DNA from: Aquila chrysaetos chrysaetos
Lineage: Eukaryota > Chordata > Aves > Accipitriformes > Accipitridae
Assembly (NCBI RefSeq): GCF_900496995.4
Contig: NC_044009.1
Coordinates: 52,082,505 to 52,146,504, forward strand
Direction: 5' to 3'
DNA: 64,000 nt
Position numbers and translations under genes: made by a program
Shown: piece by piece, positions 24,371 through 64,000 of the stretch
Layout of the letters: every line of letters begins with the position of its first letter
Position numbering within the stretch: the stretch's first letter is position 1
The notes under the pieces: model-generated
Databases searched by the model: none
Told to the model about the DNA's origin: nothing
The model's input: the letters and a program-made list of their open reading frames with translations, nothing else

Positions 24371-26840
24371 AAGGTTTTTCCCGCCCAAGAGCCGGGTTTC
24401 TGAAAGTCGCTCCCCAGCAGCTGAGGAAAACTCTACCTTCACCTCATTATTACTTTTTTTTCCCAGCGTCCAGACCCCCTGAAAATAAAATTCCTCTGTC
24501 CAAACCTGCCACAGCGTTTAAAACCTCAGGGTTTTTTTTTAAAAAAAAAAAAAAAACCAACCACCAGGTACTAAATAAGTTACACACACCTGTGTGCGAT
24601 AGGCTAGAGACAACATGTGGGATGGCTGCTCTCATTTTTTTCTTGTCCCTGACCAAAACGCTGCTTTATTTAACACAAAAACACCGCGGTGTTTGCCTTT
24701 TGTTACCTGCAAAGCTGCCTGGCAGGGCTGATGCCCAGCACCACCTACGTTTTGGCCTCAAGGCCTTTACTAACTGCCATACAAACGCTTAATTTGAGGT
24801 GGGTCAGTCACGTTTTGTCTTTCAGTGACACTGGTGGTGGGTGTGAATATAGGCAATGAGTATGTTCAGCACTAGGATTTGTAACTTACTCTCTAGGGAG
24901 CCACAGGAAGGTTGCCCAGCTGTTGGACATACCTTCATTTTAAACACCGCTGGTGGGCATGGTAAGGAAAACCTGCACCTGCAGTTCTCTGAAAAAAAAA
25001 AAAAATTAACTTCGGGGGAGAGAGTGGGGAGGAGTAAAACTTCTGGAAAGCCTGTGTTTTAAGTTCAAAAGGCATCTCCTCTGAAGCCCAGAGTTGGAAG
25101 GCTTTGTTCATCACCACAGCAATCCCATCGAGTTCCTTTTCGTTTGAAAGCTGAGCCAGCCTTGGAGTCGTGCGCTGTCCCCACTGACTCGGGACGGAGA
25201 AGCCTCCATCTTGAGATGGAGAATCTCCTCTTGGGATGGGATGCCTTACTTGGGGCGGAGAAGCCTCTTTGTCCTTAAAGTCTTTAAGTCCTCTGGACAC
25301 GCTCACGTTCCTCAGAACTGTCAGTATGACGTAGTGCAACTTTCTGTCAGTGATGGAGCACGTTATGGGTTTTGCTCTGCGTTCCGTACTGTCCTCTCGC
25401 CTGCATCACGGCCTCCCGTTTTCCTGCCCGCTGGCTCTGTTTTTCCCCTACTCCTTTGCAGGCTGGCACACCTACTCGCTCAGTTCCACCTCCGCCTTCC
25501 TCACTTGCTGCCTGCTATGCCGCTTTCATCTTTCCACACGCTATCTGGCCCCCTTCCCATATGATACTCCGTTATTTCAGAGTTTTTTTGCTTCTTTCCT
25601 TCTAGCAGCTTTAAATCTGACAGCGGCTTCTTGCTTTCCTTTTCCCTGCTGCAATATTGACCCATAGCCAAAGTAGCAAGACCAGTAGTAATCTGAGTTT
25701 CTGTCTGTGTCTGCAGGCTTTTGTGCTTTCTGTTGCAGTGAAGGGGAATATATGGTTCTTAACAGTTGAAGAAAATAAATATCGTGATAATAAACCGGCA
25801 TGTTACAGCTTTATATAGGATTAAAAATAAATCGATGCACTGCACTACTAATGGATCCGTAGTCACCCAGGTTTAAAATAACTAGATATAATGTATTATC
25901 GTCCATGCTGTTCATGCTTTTACACCTTTTTCAGCATTAACAATAGTGATGCCGTATCAGCTACCTAATATGGCAGGAAGAACACAGTTAGCCCAGATAC
26001 TTGGCTAGTCTGTGAAACCTTTGTTTGCAACAGTCACTGGCAGTCTGTGGGGGGAAAAAAAAAAAAAGTCTCTTTTAATATGAAGGCTGTTTACCCTTTA
26101 TGGTTTTGGTCTGCTGTTTTAGAATTATATCGCTAATTTCTAACCTCAAACATGACAATTAGCATGACTCTGGAAAAGTGGCGATGCTTCATCATATGTA
26201 GTGCAATGCACAAATAACCTTCTGTACTGTTCAACTGCTGGAGTTGCCAAGATTCGTGTATTCCTCTTCGGACAAGCGAGGAGGTTTGCTAGCCACGTGC
26301 GGTGGCTTTGGAGAAGCTGATGGGGGGAAGGCGAAAGGGAAATCAAGGTATAGAGCAGGAACTCTCCGTTGATGTATTTTAGGACTAGGAAGCTATTGTT
26401 ATCTCTGGCTTCCCTCTGTTAGTTAAATTACCGTTTAAGACAGGTGTATGGCAGCCTGGTTTAACCTGTATTGTACTGCTGCTTTTTCACGTGCTAACAC
26501 TGACATTGGGCTTCCCGTTGCTGGTGGAAGCCTTCTAAGAAAGTACTCAAATCATCGTGGCTTACCGTGAATACAGTTACACAGTTTCCTCCTGGAAATT
26601 CCAAAAGCCTTTTTCGGGTCATGTACATTTTGTTCTAAGCAACCCGTAAGGCAGACAGTGGGTCATCTGACCATTTCTATGCTGCAGAAGCGCGTCGTCT
26701 GCCTACGGTAAAATGTCACCAATGGAGGGGAAAATACTTCTACACAGAAGAAACCCGAACGTATAGAGAAGACAGACAAGATACGTGGATTATGAACTTT
26801 TAACTTCTAGGATCATAGGAAAACACACAAAGGAATACAT
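24371..26840. other. Spacer between CACNB4 3' end and ARL5A promoter
   Basis: About 2.5 kb. It holds a T9A16 tract (24532-24556), a 20-bp minisatellite (25187-25268) and no recognised exon. A minus-strand frame at 24935-25339 is open for 134 codons but starts with TTG and matches nothing I know. Human has a similarly short ARL5A-CACNB4 gap. Confidence 0.7.
25187..25268. repeat. Four-copy 20-21-bp minisatellite
   Basis: Four diverged head-to-tail units at 25187, 25208, 25229 and 25249 share the pattern CTTGGGACGGAGAAGCCTCC. The first and fourth are most alike (both end GGAGAAGCCTC). Confidence 0.7.
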
Positions 26841-26855
26841 TTTTGCTCAGTTATA

Positions 26856-26884
26856 TTTATTTGAAAGGCCTTAAGCTTTTTATT
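26856..26884 (-). terminator. Paired poly(A) signals, candidate CACNB4 3' end
   Basis: AATAAA at 26884-26879 and 26861-26856 on the minus strand, followed by CCTTTGTGTGTTTTCC, a strong GU-rich downstream element. Confidence 0.5.
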
Positions 26885-27028
26885 AACAGCTTAGATGAAA
26901 ACTTGCATGCTTATATCTGATTTTGAACACTTAGACAATATAATTCAATTAAACAGAATTCTGAAAGCCCTGCACATGCATTAGATACGTAAAAGCCAAT
27001 GTTAATTCACACGTAACAGGCAACTTAC

Positions 27029-27370
27029 CTGGCAAATGTTATGTGTGTCCTTCGAAGGCAGGCGCCCGACAGAAACGCTGAGGAAGCAAGCACACGGTGC
27101 AACCGGCTCTCGCAGGCACCGCCGGGCCTGGAGAGATGCGAGAGGAACGCTCCAACGGGTGAAATGTGCCTGAGCCCCGCCGACGGCCACCACCGCTCTC
27201 CCCTCCGGCATGAACCCGAAGAGAAGGGCAGCAGCACGGAGAACCCAGCAGCACCATGCCCTCGCTGGTCTGGCAGGGCTAAGATAACCCCGGGCTGCTG
27301 TAGAGCTGGTTTGGTCCGCTGCTGCCGTACCGAGTTTGAAAGAACTTGCACCTCCAGGTTTTTTTGACAA
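27029..27370 (-). other. GC-rich block with consensus splice donor
   Basis: A GC-rich, CpG-containing block in AT-rich surroundings ends on the minus strand in TGCCAG|GTAAGT, a perfect donor. It could be a minor upstream first exon of ARL5A or of a non-coding transcript. No ATG-started frame runs in phase into ARL5A exon 2. It lies left of the CACNB4 stop, in the region I otherwise assign to that 3' UTR. Confidence 0.3.
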
Positions 27371-28371
27371 TCACAGCATCTCTGTTAGGTTGCTGGTTCC
27401 TGTTATTCACTCTCTGGAAGAGGCAACATGGAACTCCCTGCTAGAGGCAGCATCTTTCAGTGCTTTCTTGTTTTCAAGATACTATAAACAGCATTTCATT
27501 TTCTTTTAATTATTCGTTCGATCCTTAATACCTCACATCATTCTGATACTTGTTTCTGTCTAGGAACCAATTTTAAATTAGTATGAAATCATACTCAGGA
27601 CCAGATCCAAAGACCATTAACGTTCGTGAGAATCCTTCAACTGAGCAGTTGGCTGGAAGTATTTTACTTCTCGATGCAACAGTGAGATGTTACATGTATT
27701 TATGTATCTCTGAGTTGCAGCTATTTAAGAGCAGATAGATTTAAAAATAAACGTAATTCATTTCACAGACCAGATGCATCTCCTTCTTCGGAATCTCATT
27801 AATTTTTACCAAAAATGCTAACACGTGAAGCTGCTGCCAAAAGCTATCGGCAAACAATAAAAATACCCCAACACTGAACGGTTTCCTCAAGTGACTCTTC
27901 TGAGCTTTTTTCCAATCTGGAGTGCAGAATAGAAAGAGACTTAAAAGACTTTTAAACGGTTTATAGTTTTTTCATTTATTGTAGAAAAGTTATTGTAATG
28001 CAGTTCATTTTTGTACACCTAAATTCCATAAAACAAATCCATAGAAATGAGGATACTATCAGCATGCAGTCTGCATTTTCTTTTTTAAATGATTCTGATC
28101 ACAAAAATAACAACACTTTTTTTTTTTCTTTCTTTGAAAGCCACTAAAAGCAGAGGGAGAGCAAAGCATGCAACACTGTACACATTTGCATAGTATATTT
28201 TACCCAGCATGCCTTGTAGAATGCTACACATACAGTAAATACAGAAGTAAAAACAGAAAGGGGCAAATCAGCAGAAAACACGAATTTGTGGGTTGTTGTT
28301 TTTGGGTTTTTTTTTGTTTTTTTTTTTTTTTAATTAGTAAAGGCAGTAATGTCTTTACCAGTGTGACTCTG

Positions 28372-28428
28372 AACTGGCTCCCAGTGAGGCTGGAGGTAGC
28401 ACTGCCATGCTCTCACTGGGAACCAGTT
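28372..28428 (-). ncRNA. Hairpin with 17-bp stem in CACNB4 3' UTR
   Basis: Arms 28372-28388 and 28412-28428 pair at all 17 positions on the minus-strand RNA, with one G-U pair; on the plus strand that pair is a C-A mismatch. The 23-nt loop contains a further short AGCA/TGCT stem. The size is near the lower end for a microRNA precursor. I recognise no known microRNA, so this is a structural call only. Confidence 0.3.
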
Positions 28429-31400
28429 TGGGTGAGAAACAGAGATCTTCTGGGATCTGAGAAGCCCAAGGTCCGTAGTTTGCAGTTTGAATGGCTGTTT
28501 TCATCTTCTTTCTTCACCCCTCTATTTCTGCAGGCATACATACAATTTGCATTTTGCTCGATTCTCTTCCTATGCTGTTCTTGTACAACATCACTGACTT
28601 TCTCTCTCCCTGCAGGAGAAGAGAATTGGGCGTGTTTCAAATGTAAATACACCTTGGGCCTAAGCATGCACTCCTTAAGCTTACTTTGCTTTACATTTTA
28701 AATTCTCAGCAATATCAGTGGAAGTTTTGGGTGGACTCGTCCACAGCTCTGAGGGTATAACATCCTTCTCTCCCCCACCTCCCCGTCCCCATACACGAAA
28801 GCAAGTAGCCCCAAGAACTTATTTACTGGGAGTGTTTCATTCCCGACCTTGGGCTAGTAGTGTATTCATGGTATATTCATCAGTCATATGCCAAAATCTA
28901 TACATTGGCCAAAATTAGAAGTTATTAATATAATTTCAGCTTTGAGGAGGAAATTAGCAGAAATGAATGCAGGGGACTTTCTGATTTTAAAAGGTTGGGT
29001 TTTTTTTCATTAATTAATATGGAAGGAATACAAGTTATTGAAAAATCAATCACATATGCAAAATGCAAGGCTTAGAAATAAACTGCTGAAGTATCAGACA
29101 GCAAGTTAAGCTGATCAAAAATGCAATAAATCCACTGACGCTGGATCAAAAATCTACCCCTTTTTTTCAAAAATGCAATGCCAAATGCAATAGTGGAATT
29201 ATTGTAAATTTGTGCTATTACAAATGTGCTTCTTTTCCCTTGCTCTGTTTTTACATCACTGGCAAAATATATTATTCTGTACTGTACAATATATTTTCTC
29301 ACTGTATTGATTTTCTACTGCTTATACAGAGTAGAAGTAATATCAAAGGGGACTGTGGCATTAAATTTAATTACATTTTGTTTTTCAGGAAATATTGATA
29401 AGGCATATGATAATCAGTATGGTCAGACCTTGCAAATACTGACTTTTGGAGAAGACAGTAATAAACACTGTGTCCAGTAGTAGGTGTCTGTAGGATCTAG
29501 TCCAGAAAGTAACTCACTGCCAAGGAAGTTGAGGGGAAAAGGCAAGTCTACTAAACATCACTGAGACAAGCCAATGCTACTCCCGGTTTCACCGCTTTCA
29601 AAGGAATAAAGGACTGACACACCCTTATTAACATTTTAAAATGATTTCTACCTTCTCCCAACATTCTCTATATGGATTCAATTACAGTATTTCTCTTGAC
29701 TTCTTAAATGGATTCCACAAATAATGAGAGAGATCTTAACACAAATTTCAATACTAACTAGCATTTTCAGCTCTTTCTCCAAGTTAATTCCCTACATATA
29801 TTTTACAACATTATTAAAATGTATCTTTATTTTTAAAGACATACCTTTATTTTTCTATATAAAATAAATCAGACTTGAATAACAATCTAACAAAGGTTAT
29901 TTCAAATGACGACTCTTCAAATAATATACTCTCTTTTGGCATCATTTTAAAGATAGTGGGACCTTAATTTCCCCAGAGTTAAAATTGGCTACATTACAGT
30001 ATCTTGCAGTCTTGTTACTCTTTGTAGAGCCACTATTTGAAGAAATGAGGGGTAACTGCATCAAAACGCATGGTAGTAGAACCCCCTGTATCCAAACCTG
30101 TATTAATACCAACTGGGGTAATATAACCCGATTTTAAAATACACATTTCTAGGAGTGAAAACAGATTTGTATAAATGGTATCTTACAAAAATGCATCTGA
30201 TTTTTTTCATCTGTGGCCTCCAATTATTTTTGCTTTAAAAATAAATTAAGACCATGGAATCAAGGACAGGCTTCAGAAGCACTTAATTTGTAAAACAAAA
30301 TATAGCAGAGGACACATTTAATACAATCCTAAAGAAAAACTGACTAATGAAAGCCCTAACTTACTCAAATCAGTATGCTATAAAGTAATAGTATTAGCAA
30401 TATTATTCTGAGAATGGTAATGTCAGTAAAGATATGAGATTCTGGGGCATTTCAGAGAAGTCTACGGTATTGAGACCAAACTGAATTCAGAAGATTTGCA
30501 GTCAAACTGAAATTGAAGCTATGGGCCTACGCACATCCAGAGGAACCACCGTCATCTTGTTATTCCTACGGCTACCTTTCCTCCTTTTTGTAATTTTCAC
30601 TCTCTTAAGTATGTATTAAACATTATTTTAAAAGCAAGGAGCACAAAAGATTAAACCCCCAAATACCAACTTCAGAAGCAGCTTTCAAACCTGGAGAAAA
30701 CACAGTAAAACATTTTTCTATTTGCAGCAAACCCAACACTTAACACTGTGAGGACGATCACTGCAAATGTGTCTGCCAAGTCACAGAGCCACCTCCAATC
30801 CCAAGCACACTTAATTTATCTGGGTCCATCAGAGTTAAGTCAAAAAGACATGGTATTAGAAGCAGGCTGAGTGCCCAGTAGCTGAGAAGTAGTGTGATTA
30901 GCAAGAGGTAACAGCACTCGATTCAGAAACTGCTCTTGCTGATCAAGTACAAAATCAGGGGCACCACCTGATTTCCATGGCAAGATGATTTTTTCAGGAT
31001 AAAATCTAGGTGTGGGGCCATACTGCACTATCAATTCTCAAGCAGAGGAACCGATTTTTGCCAGACTGACCTGTTTAGAAAATGATCATCTAATTTGGCC
31101 CATTGTTTATAAACTAGAAACTGTTATACAACAGCTTTAGTTGCGTTCCTTTAAACATTAACTGCATAATATACTCGAGTTAGAAAACATCATCAGTTGC
31201 GAGTTGTACATCCCATGGGATAAATCTTCATCTATGGAACTAGTAAAAGAACCTGTACATCTGCTAAATACAACTTGTCAAAGTATTTTAAATTAAAAGT
31301 TTAACAATTAATTGTCTTTAAAGTGGCTTCAGGATTGTTGAAGTACTTTGTTCATTCACTCATGAACATATGAATGCACTGAAATATATTGTCTTTAGAT

Positions 31401-34400
31401 ATTAAGATTGTTGTTACCACCTTTATTGGTTAAATGGTCATTAATCCAAAAGTGTCCTAATGAAAAACTCAGATAACAGCAACAACAACAACAACAAAAA
31501 AAACCCTTAAAAAAACTGGTTTTTTATAAACATTTCTAAAATCCTCTGTATAAGCCAGAGCTTAGGAACAGAACTCTGATCTTTAATAATATTTTAATAA
31601 CAAGAAGAAATGGTACGAGGACTGCAAAATTAGTCTTACTCGTATTCATTCAGGAATACATGAACTTCACAATTTTATATAGCGCCATTGCATAATAAAT
31701 CACAACACAGCTGGCTAGCATTGCTGAAGTTCTAATGCAAATACTATGAGTTAGCATGTCCTCATCAACATTGCAGCTTTTACCGATTACCATGTTTCCT
31801 AAAAATAATTTACTTTTTAAAATAAAAGAGTTCCCATAGCTTGTATCTAGAATAAAGTAATAATCTATTAGCATGTTCGGTATATTTGTACTTAAAGATA
31901 TATCTATCTTCAAAGAATTAAAAAAACAGCAAGCAAGGAAACCTGCTGGATCACTTATAACTGGTTTCTTATATTAAAATGGAATGGGCAGTGGGAGAGG
32001 AGAGAGTAAACTAATAACATACAAGAGTAAAGTAAACTTAAACCCACATAATAAAGGAACTCAATGTGGTCTTTCAAGACAATACATGACTTCCCTCACA
32101 AGCTTGTTTTTATTAGAACAAAGAAAAGTAGTTTTGGCACTTCAGATGCTGCAGGTGATGGAATTTGTGCATATGTGTTGTGTAGATCTTTCCCTTTACT
32201 AGCATGACATGGAAGACTTAAAAACAAGGCTCCAAAAGGCTCTAAATGACATTTTTGTCTAGGAAATGATAAAGCAGTAACCTTGTTTACTAGAAAATAT
32301 ATGTAGGTGCTTCGCAGCTACCTGCCATTAAAATGCAAATATCTTCAAGCAGTTAAATGATCTGATCCCTAATGCTACTACAGAATAAAGATAAACAGCT
32401 GTCTAATCTAGGTTTATACATCTCAGTGCATCCTTTGCAATTAATACTTTAATGCACACAAACAAGAAACTTATTAAAGCTTATAGAAAAAATGTTTTGC
32501 CTAATGCCTTCTTTCTCATGCAGGTATGTGTGCTGTACATGTAACAAAGACTTGTAAAAATTACTGGAGAATGCTCCACTGTGCTATAGCAGACAATATT
32601 AGAGAAGGCAGCTGAAGCTACCATTCCCAGACCAGATCTTGCCATGCCTTCTCAGCCTAAATGCTCGTTTGGAATCTGCAGGCATTCAGCCTGAGAAAAT
32701 CAAACAGGATCAGGTCTGTAATATCCATTCTTAACTCTGTTACTCCAATGGATGCAGATATTTTCTTTTTTTTTTCTCAGTAACTGGCCCATTCGAATCA
32801 TCTAGTGGTGTTGAAGGCTGCCTTTCAGGCAGTGAAGTTGTTTAAAAAATTAATCATGCATCCGCAATCTTTTAATGCTGCTAGAGATGTACATCATTTT
32901 TGGTTGTACCAGATACGAGATGAATTACTTCTCCCATTGTTAACATCAAGAAGATAACCAGACTCAGCGGTGGTGAAAAATACCAGTGATCTTTGCTAAC
33001 TGGTCCAGAAAGTAGAAGAAACCGTAATATTCAGGAAATTCATTTAGTGCTACATGCTTTTAAAGCCTACTTTTAGCAGGCATTGGGAAGAAAATAAGCA
33101 AATATAAAAGTTAATGATCCTCATTTTTGAAAAAAATAATGATGACGTGAACCTGCATAAAAAAAATGCATGTTCAGCATAGTTCTGTCAATTTTAGAAA
33201 ATGCATGCAGTGGGGAATTTCAGGAGTCTCTGCTTAAAGACATTAGTGGGTTGTACAAAACGGTCAATTATGGTAAATTTTTCAGTCACATTGGATCTAA
33301 GGCTTCACTGATCATGTAAGACATAAGGTCCAAAAACATAAATTTATCTATTTGAAGAAACTGACGACTCAGTAGGTGAAAAGAAGTGATTGTTAGGAAG
33401 TAAGGCAGCAATGTCTCCAAAGATTTATCATAGTTCTTTGAATCAAAAACGTCAGCTCTACGACTTTACTGTGAGCAGATTTTTTTCTCATACTCCATTT
33501 TTATTGCAAGCTAATTCTGACCAATATGTTATTTTAAGTGTTTATCTTTTACAAATATTTAACCCCACTCCCTTCCCTCAGATTTCAATACTGAAATTTG
33601 AACTGATCTTCTGGAGAGTTCTTGTGCGATGCTGGAATTTTCAGACATTCAAAGATAGATTTTGAAAGATGTAACGTATAAGTAGGTACTCAGATGTACT
33701 GGAATGTAGGTACTCTACACACTGGGTAAGAAGAGTGTATTGTTTTCCATTTAAAAAGGCAGAATACTAAAAATGGGAGAAAAAATATTATATATCTATA
33801 CACTAATGTTCCATTTTGGGAATACTAGCTGTATTCAGGTAAACAAGAGAAAAAAAAAAAGACTATTCTCAATCTCTAACCATACAAACTATTCTTAAGT
33901 TTGTTCATTTTCCTGTTTCTATTTCCCCTTATCCTGTCACAGTTCATCATTGCTGACCGCAACAAAAATGTCAGTACTGGCTAAACTAAAGAAATCATTT
34001 TGCTGCAACATTCATGCCAGGTCTAAAAATAATTTCAAACTGGAAAGTATTTTGTAACTGCTGCAATAATTTGTGATATTTGGCACTCTGAATAGTTTAC
34101 ATTTGGTTTGTCTGAATAAGCCATTCTGGAAATAAGTAGTTAGAATAAATCCTTTTATTCTAACTTCAAATGTAAATTGAGCTTCCAGCAAACAAATACT
34201 GTAGCTGACTTTCTGGCTTCTAGTGGTTTGTAATTTTCAGATTTTTCATTTATATTTTTTTTCAATTGATTGCAACATGCTCAAGTCGACTTTCCAGTCA
34301 ATTCACCCAAATTCCAACAGGAATTGGTTTATAAATTGGTTCCAACTGGAACTGGTCACTTGGAATTTCCAGCACAGGAAATTATGTTATAAGTGCCTTG

Positions 34401-34697
34401 ATAAGTACCCTAAATTTCAAACGGATGTGTCTAATATCTAACGACAAGAAAAAGTATGGCTATAAATGCAAATGCTGTACTAAAAAAAAAAAACCCAAAA
34501 AACAATCTATATGATCAGGCATAAACATAAGGGCATGGTAACTTTTTTTTGCCCCCTACTTAACGTCAAATGACAGCAGAGTGCAACTTCAGTATAACCG
34601 CATTACACCTGCCAAATTAAGATGATTTTTTTTTTTCCTAGCTACGTTATGGCAAGTTATCAACTGATGAATACTATTTTTCCCCAGGTTCTTGAAC

Positions 34698-64000
<29,303 letters not shown>

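Larger units (their letters stand above)
23570..24420 (-). promoter_or_regulatory. CpG-island promoter of ARL5A
   Basis: Dense CpG and GC-rich sequence surrounds ARL5A exon 1 and extends about 500 bp upstream, sharply different from the AT-rich flanks. It contains GC boxes, a YY1-type site and no TATA box near the expected start, which fits a housekeeping-type promoter. The exact transcription start is not determined; the YY1 site suggests about 24.29 kb. Confidence 0.85.
26840..34697 (-). other. CACNB4: Probable CACNB4 3' UTR, up to about 7.9 kb
   Basis: AT-rich sequence without recognised exons lies between the CACNB4 stop and paired AATAAA signals near 26.87 kb. Inside are a 17-bp-stem hairpin (28372-28428), a T15 tract near 28.32 kb, a CAA/ACA repeat near 31.48 kb, and a pair of 18-bp near-repeats (34311-34328 and 34339-34356, 15 of 18 identical). 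Earlier signals, such as AATAAA at 27980-27975, could give shorter forms. The GC-rich block at 27.04-27.3 kb is unusual in it. Confidence 0.5.

Noticed and set aside
24113-24442. Minus-strand 109-codon frame in the CpG island
   Set aside because: GC-rich sequence is poor in stops; the frame crosses the palindrome and promoter motifs and resembles no protein.
24935-25339. Minus-strand 134-codon frame upstream of ARL5A
   Set aside because: It begins with TTG, overlaps a minisatellite and a poly-A tract, and matches no family I know.
27002-27370. Overlapping minus-strand frames as an extended ARL5A N-terminus
   Set aside because: The frame that would fit the 101-nt exon has no ATG and starts at GTG after an in-frame TAA, so a coding extension is unlikely.
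28168-28701. 177-codon plus-strand open frame
   Set aside because: It runs through a poly-T tract (poly-Phe) and is antisense to the CACNB4 3' UTR; no domain is recognisable.

Overview
This is vertebrate nuclear DNA, most likely from a bird. All recognisable genes are split into short exons with GT-AG introns, non-coding sequence is AT-rich, there is one CpG-island promoter, and the only clear transposon is a decayed CR1 LINE, the typical sauropsid family. Intron sizes are compact: CACNB4 from its second coding part to its stop takes about 28 kb. Two genes are certain, both on the minus strand: ARL5A (complete CDS, 6 exons, 179 codons) and CACNB4 (12 exons, everything after the alternative N-terminal exon, 471 codons plus stop). 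In mammals these genes are direct neighbours in the same orientation (human 2q23), with NEB beyond the 3' side of ARL5A. The window keeps the ARL5A-CACNB4 part of that order.

Layout from left to right. 1-5.1 kb: no recognised gene, GC-richer than what follows, probably the spacer towards NEB, with one exon-like open segment at 4271-4582. 5.1-14.03 kb: AT-rich and free of exons, read as a long ARL5A 3' UTR ending at paired AATAAA signals near 5.13 kb. 14.04-23.92 kb: the ARL5A coding exons, plus a well-spliced-looking 101-nt extra exon at 23040-23140. 23.57-24.4 kb: CpG island with GC boxes, a YY1-type site and a perfect 32-bp inverted repeat. 24.4-26.8 kb: short intergenic spacer with a 20-bp minisatellite. 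26.8-34.7 kb: long CACNB4 3' UTR, containing a GC-rich island with a consensus minus-strand splice donor and an RNA hairpin. 34.7-62.4 kb: the CACNB4 exons and introns, with a CR1 fragment, an AT/CA microsatellite and an RFX-type X-box in introns. 62.4-64 kb: intron towards the missing CACNB4 first exon.

The two genes are functionally unrelated. ARL5A is a small Arf-like GTPase of the trans-Golgi. CACNB4 is the beta-4 auxiliary subunit of high-voltage-activated calcium channels. No operon-like, CRISPR, viral or bacterial system is present. I do not see a new multi-gene system. The most noteworthy non-standard signals are the perfect promoter palindrome, the frame-breaking ARL5A alternative exon, and the exon-9 arrangement in CACNB4 that gives an immediate stop when skipped. 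Comparisons with human proteins are from memory.
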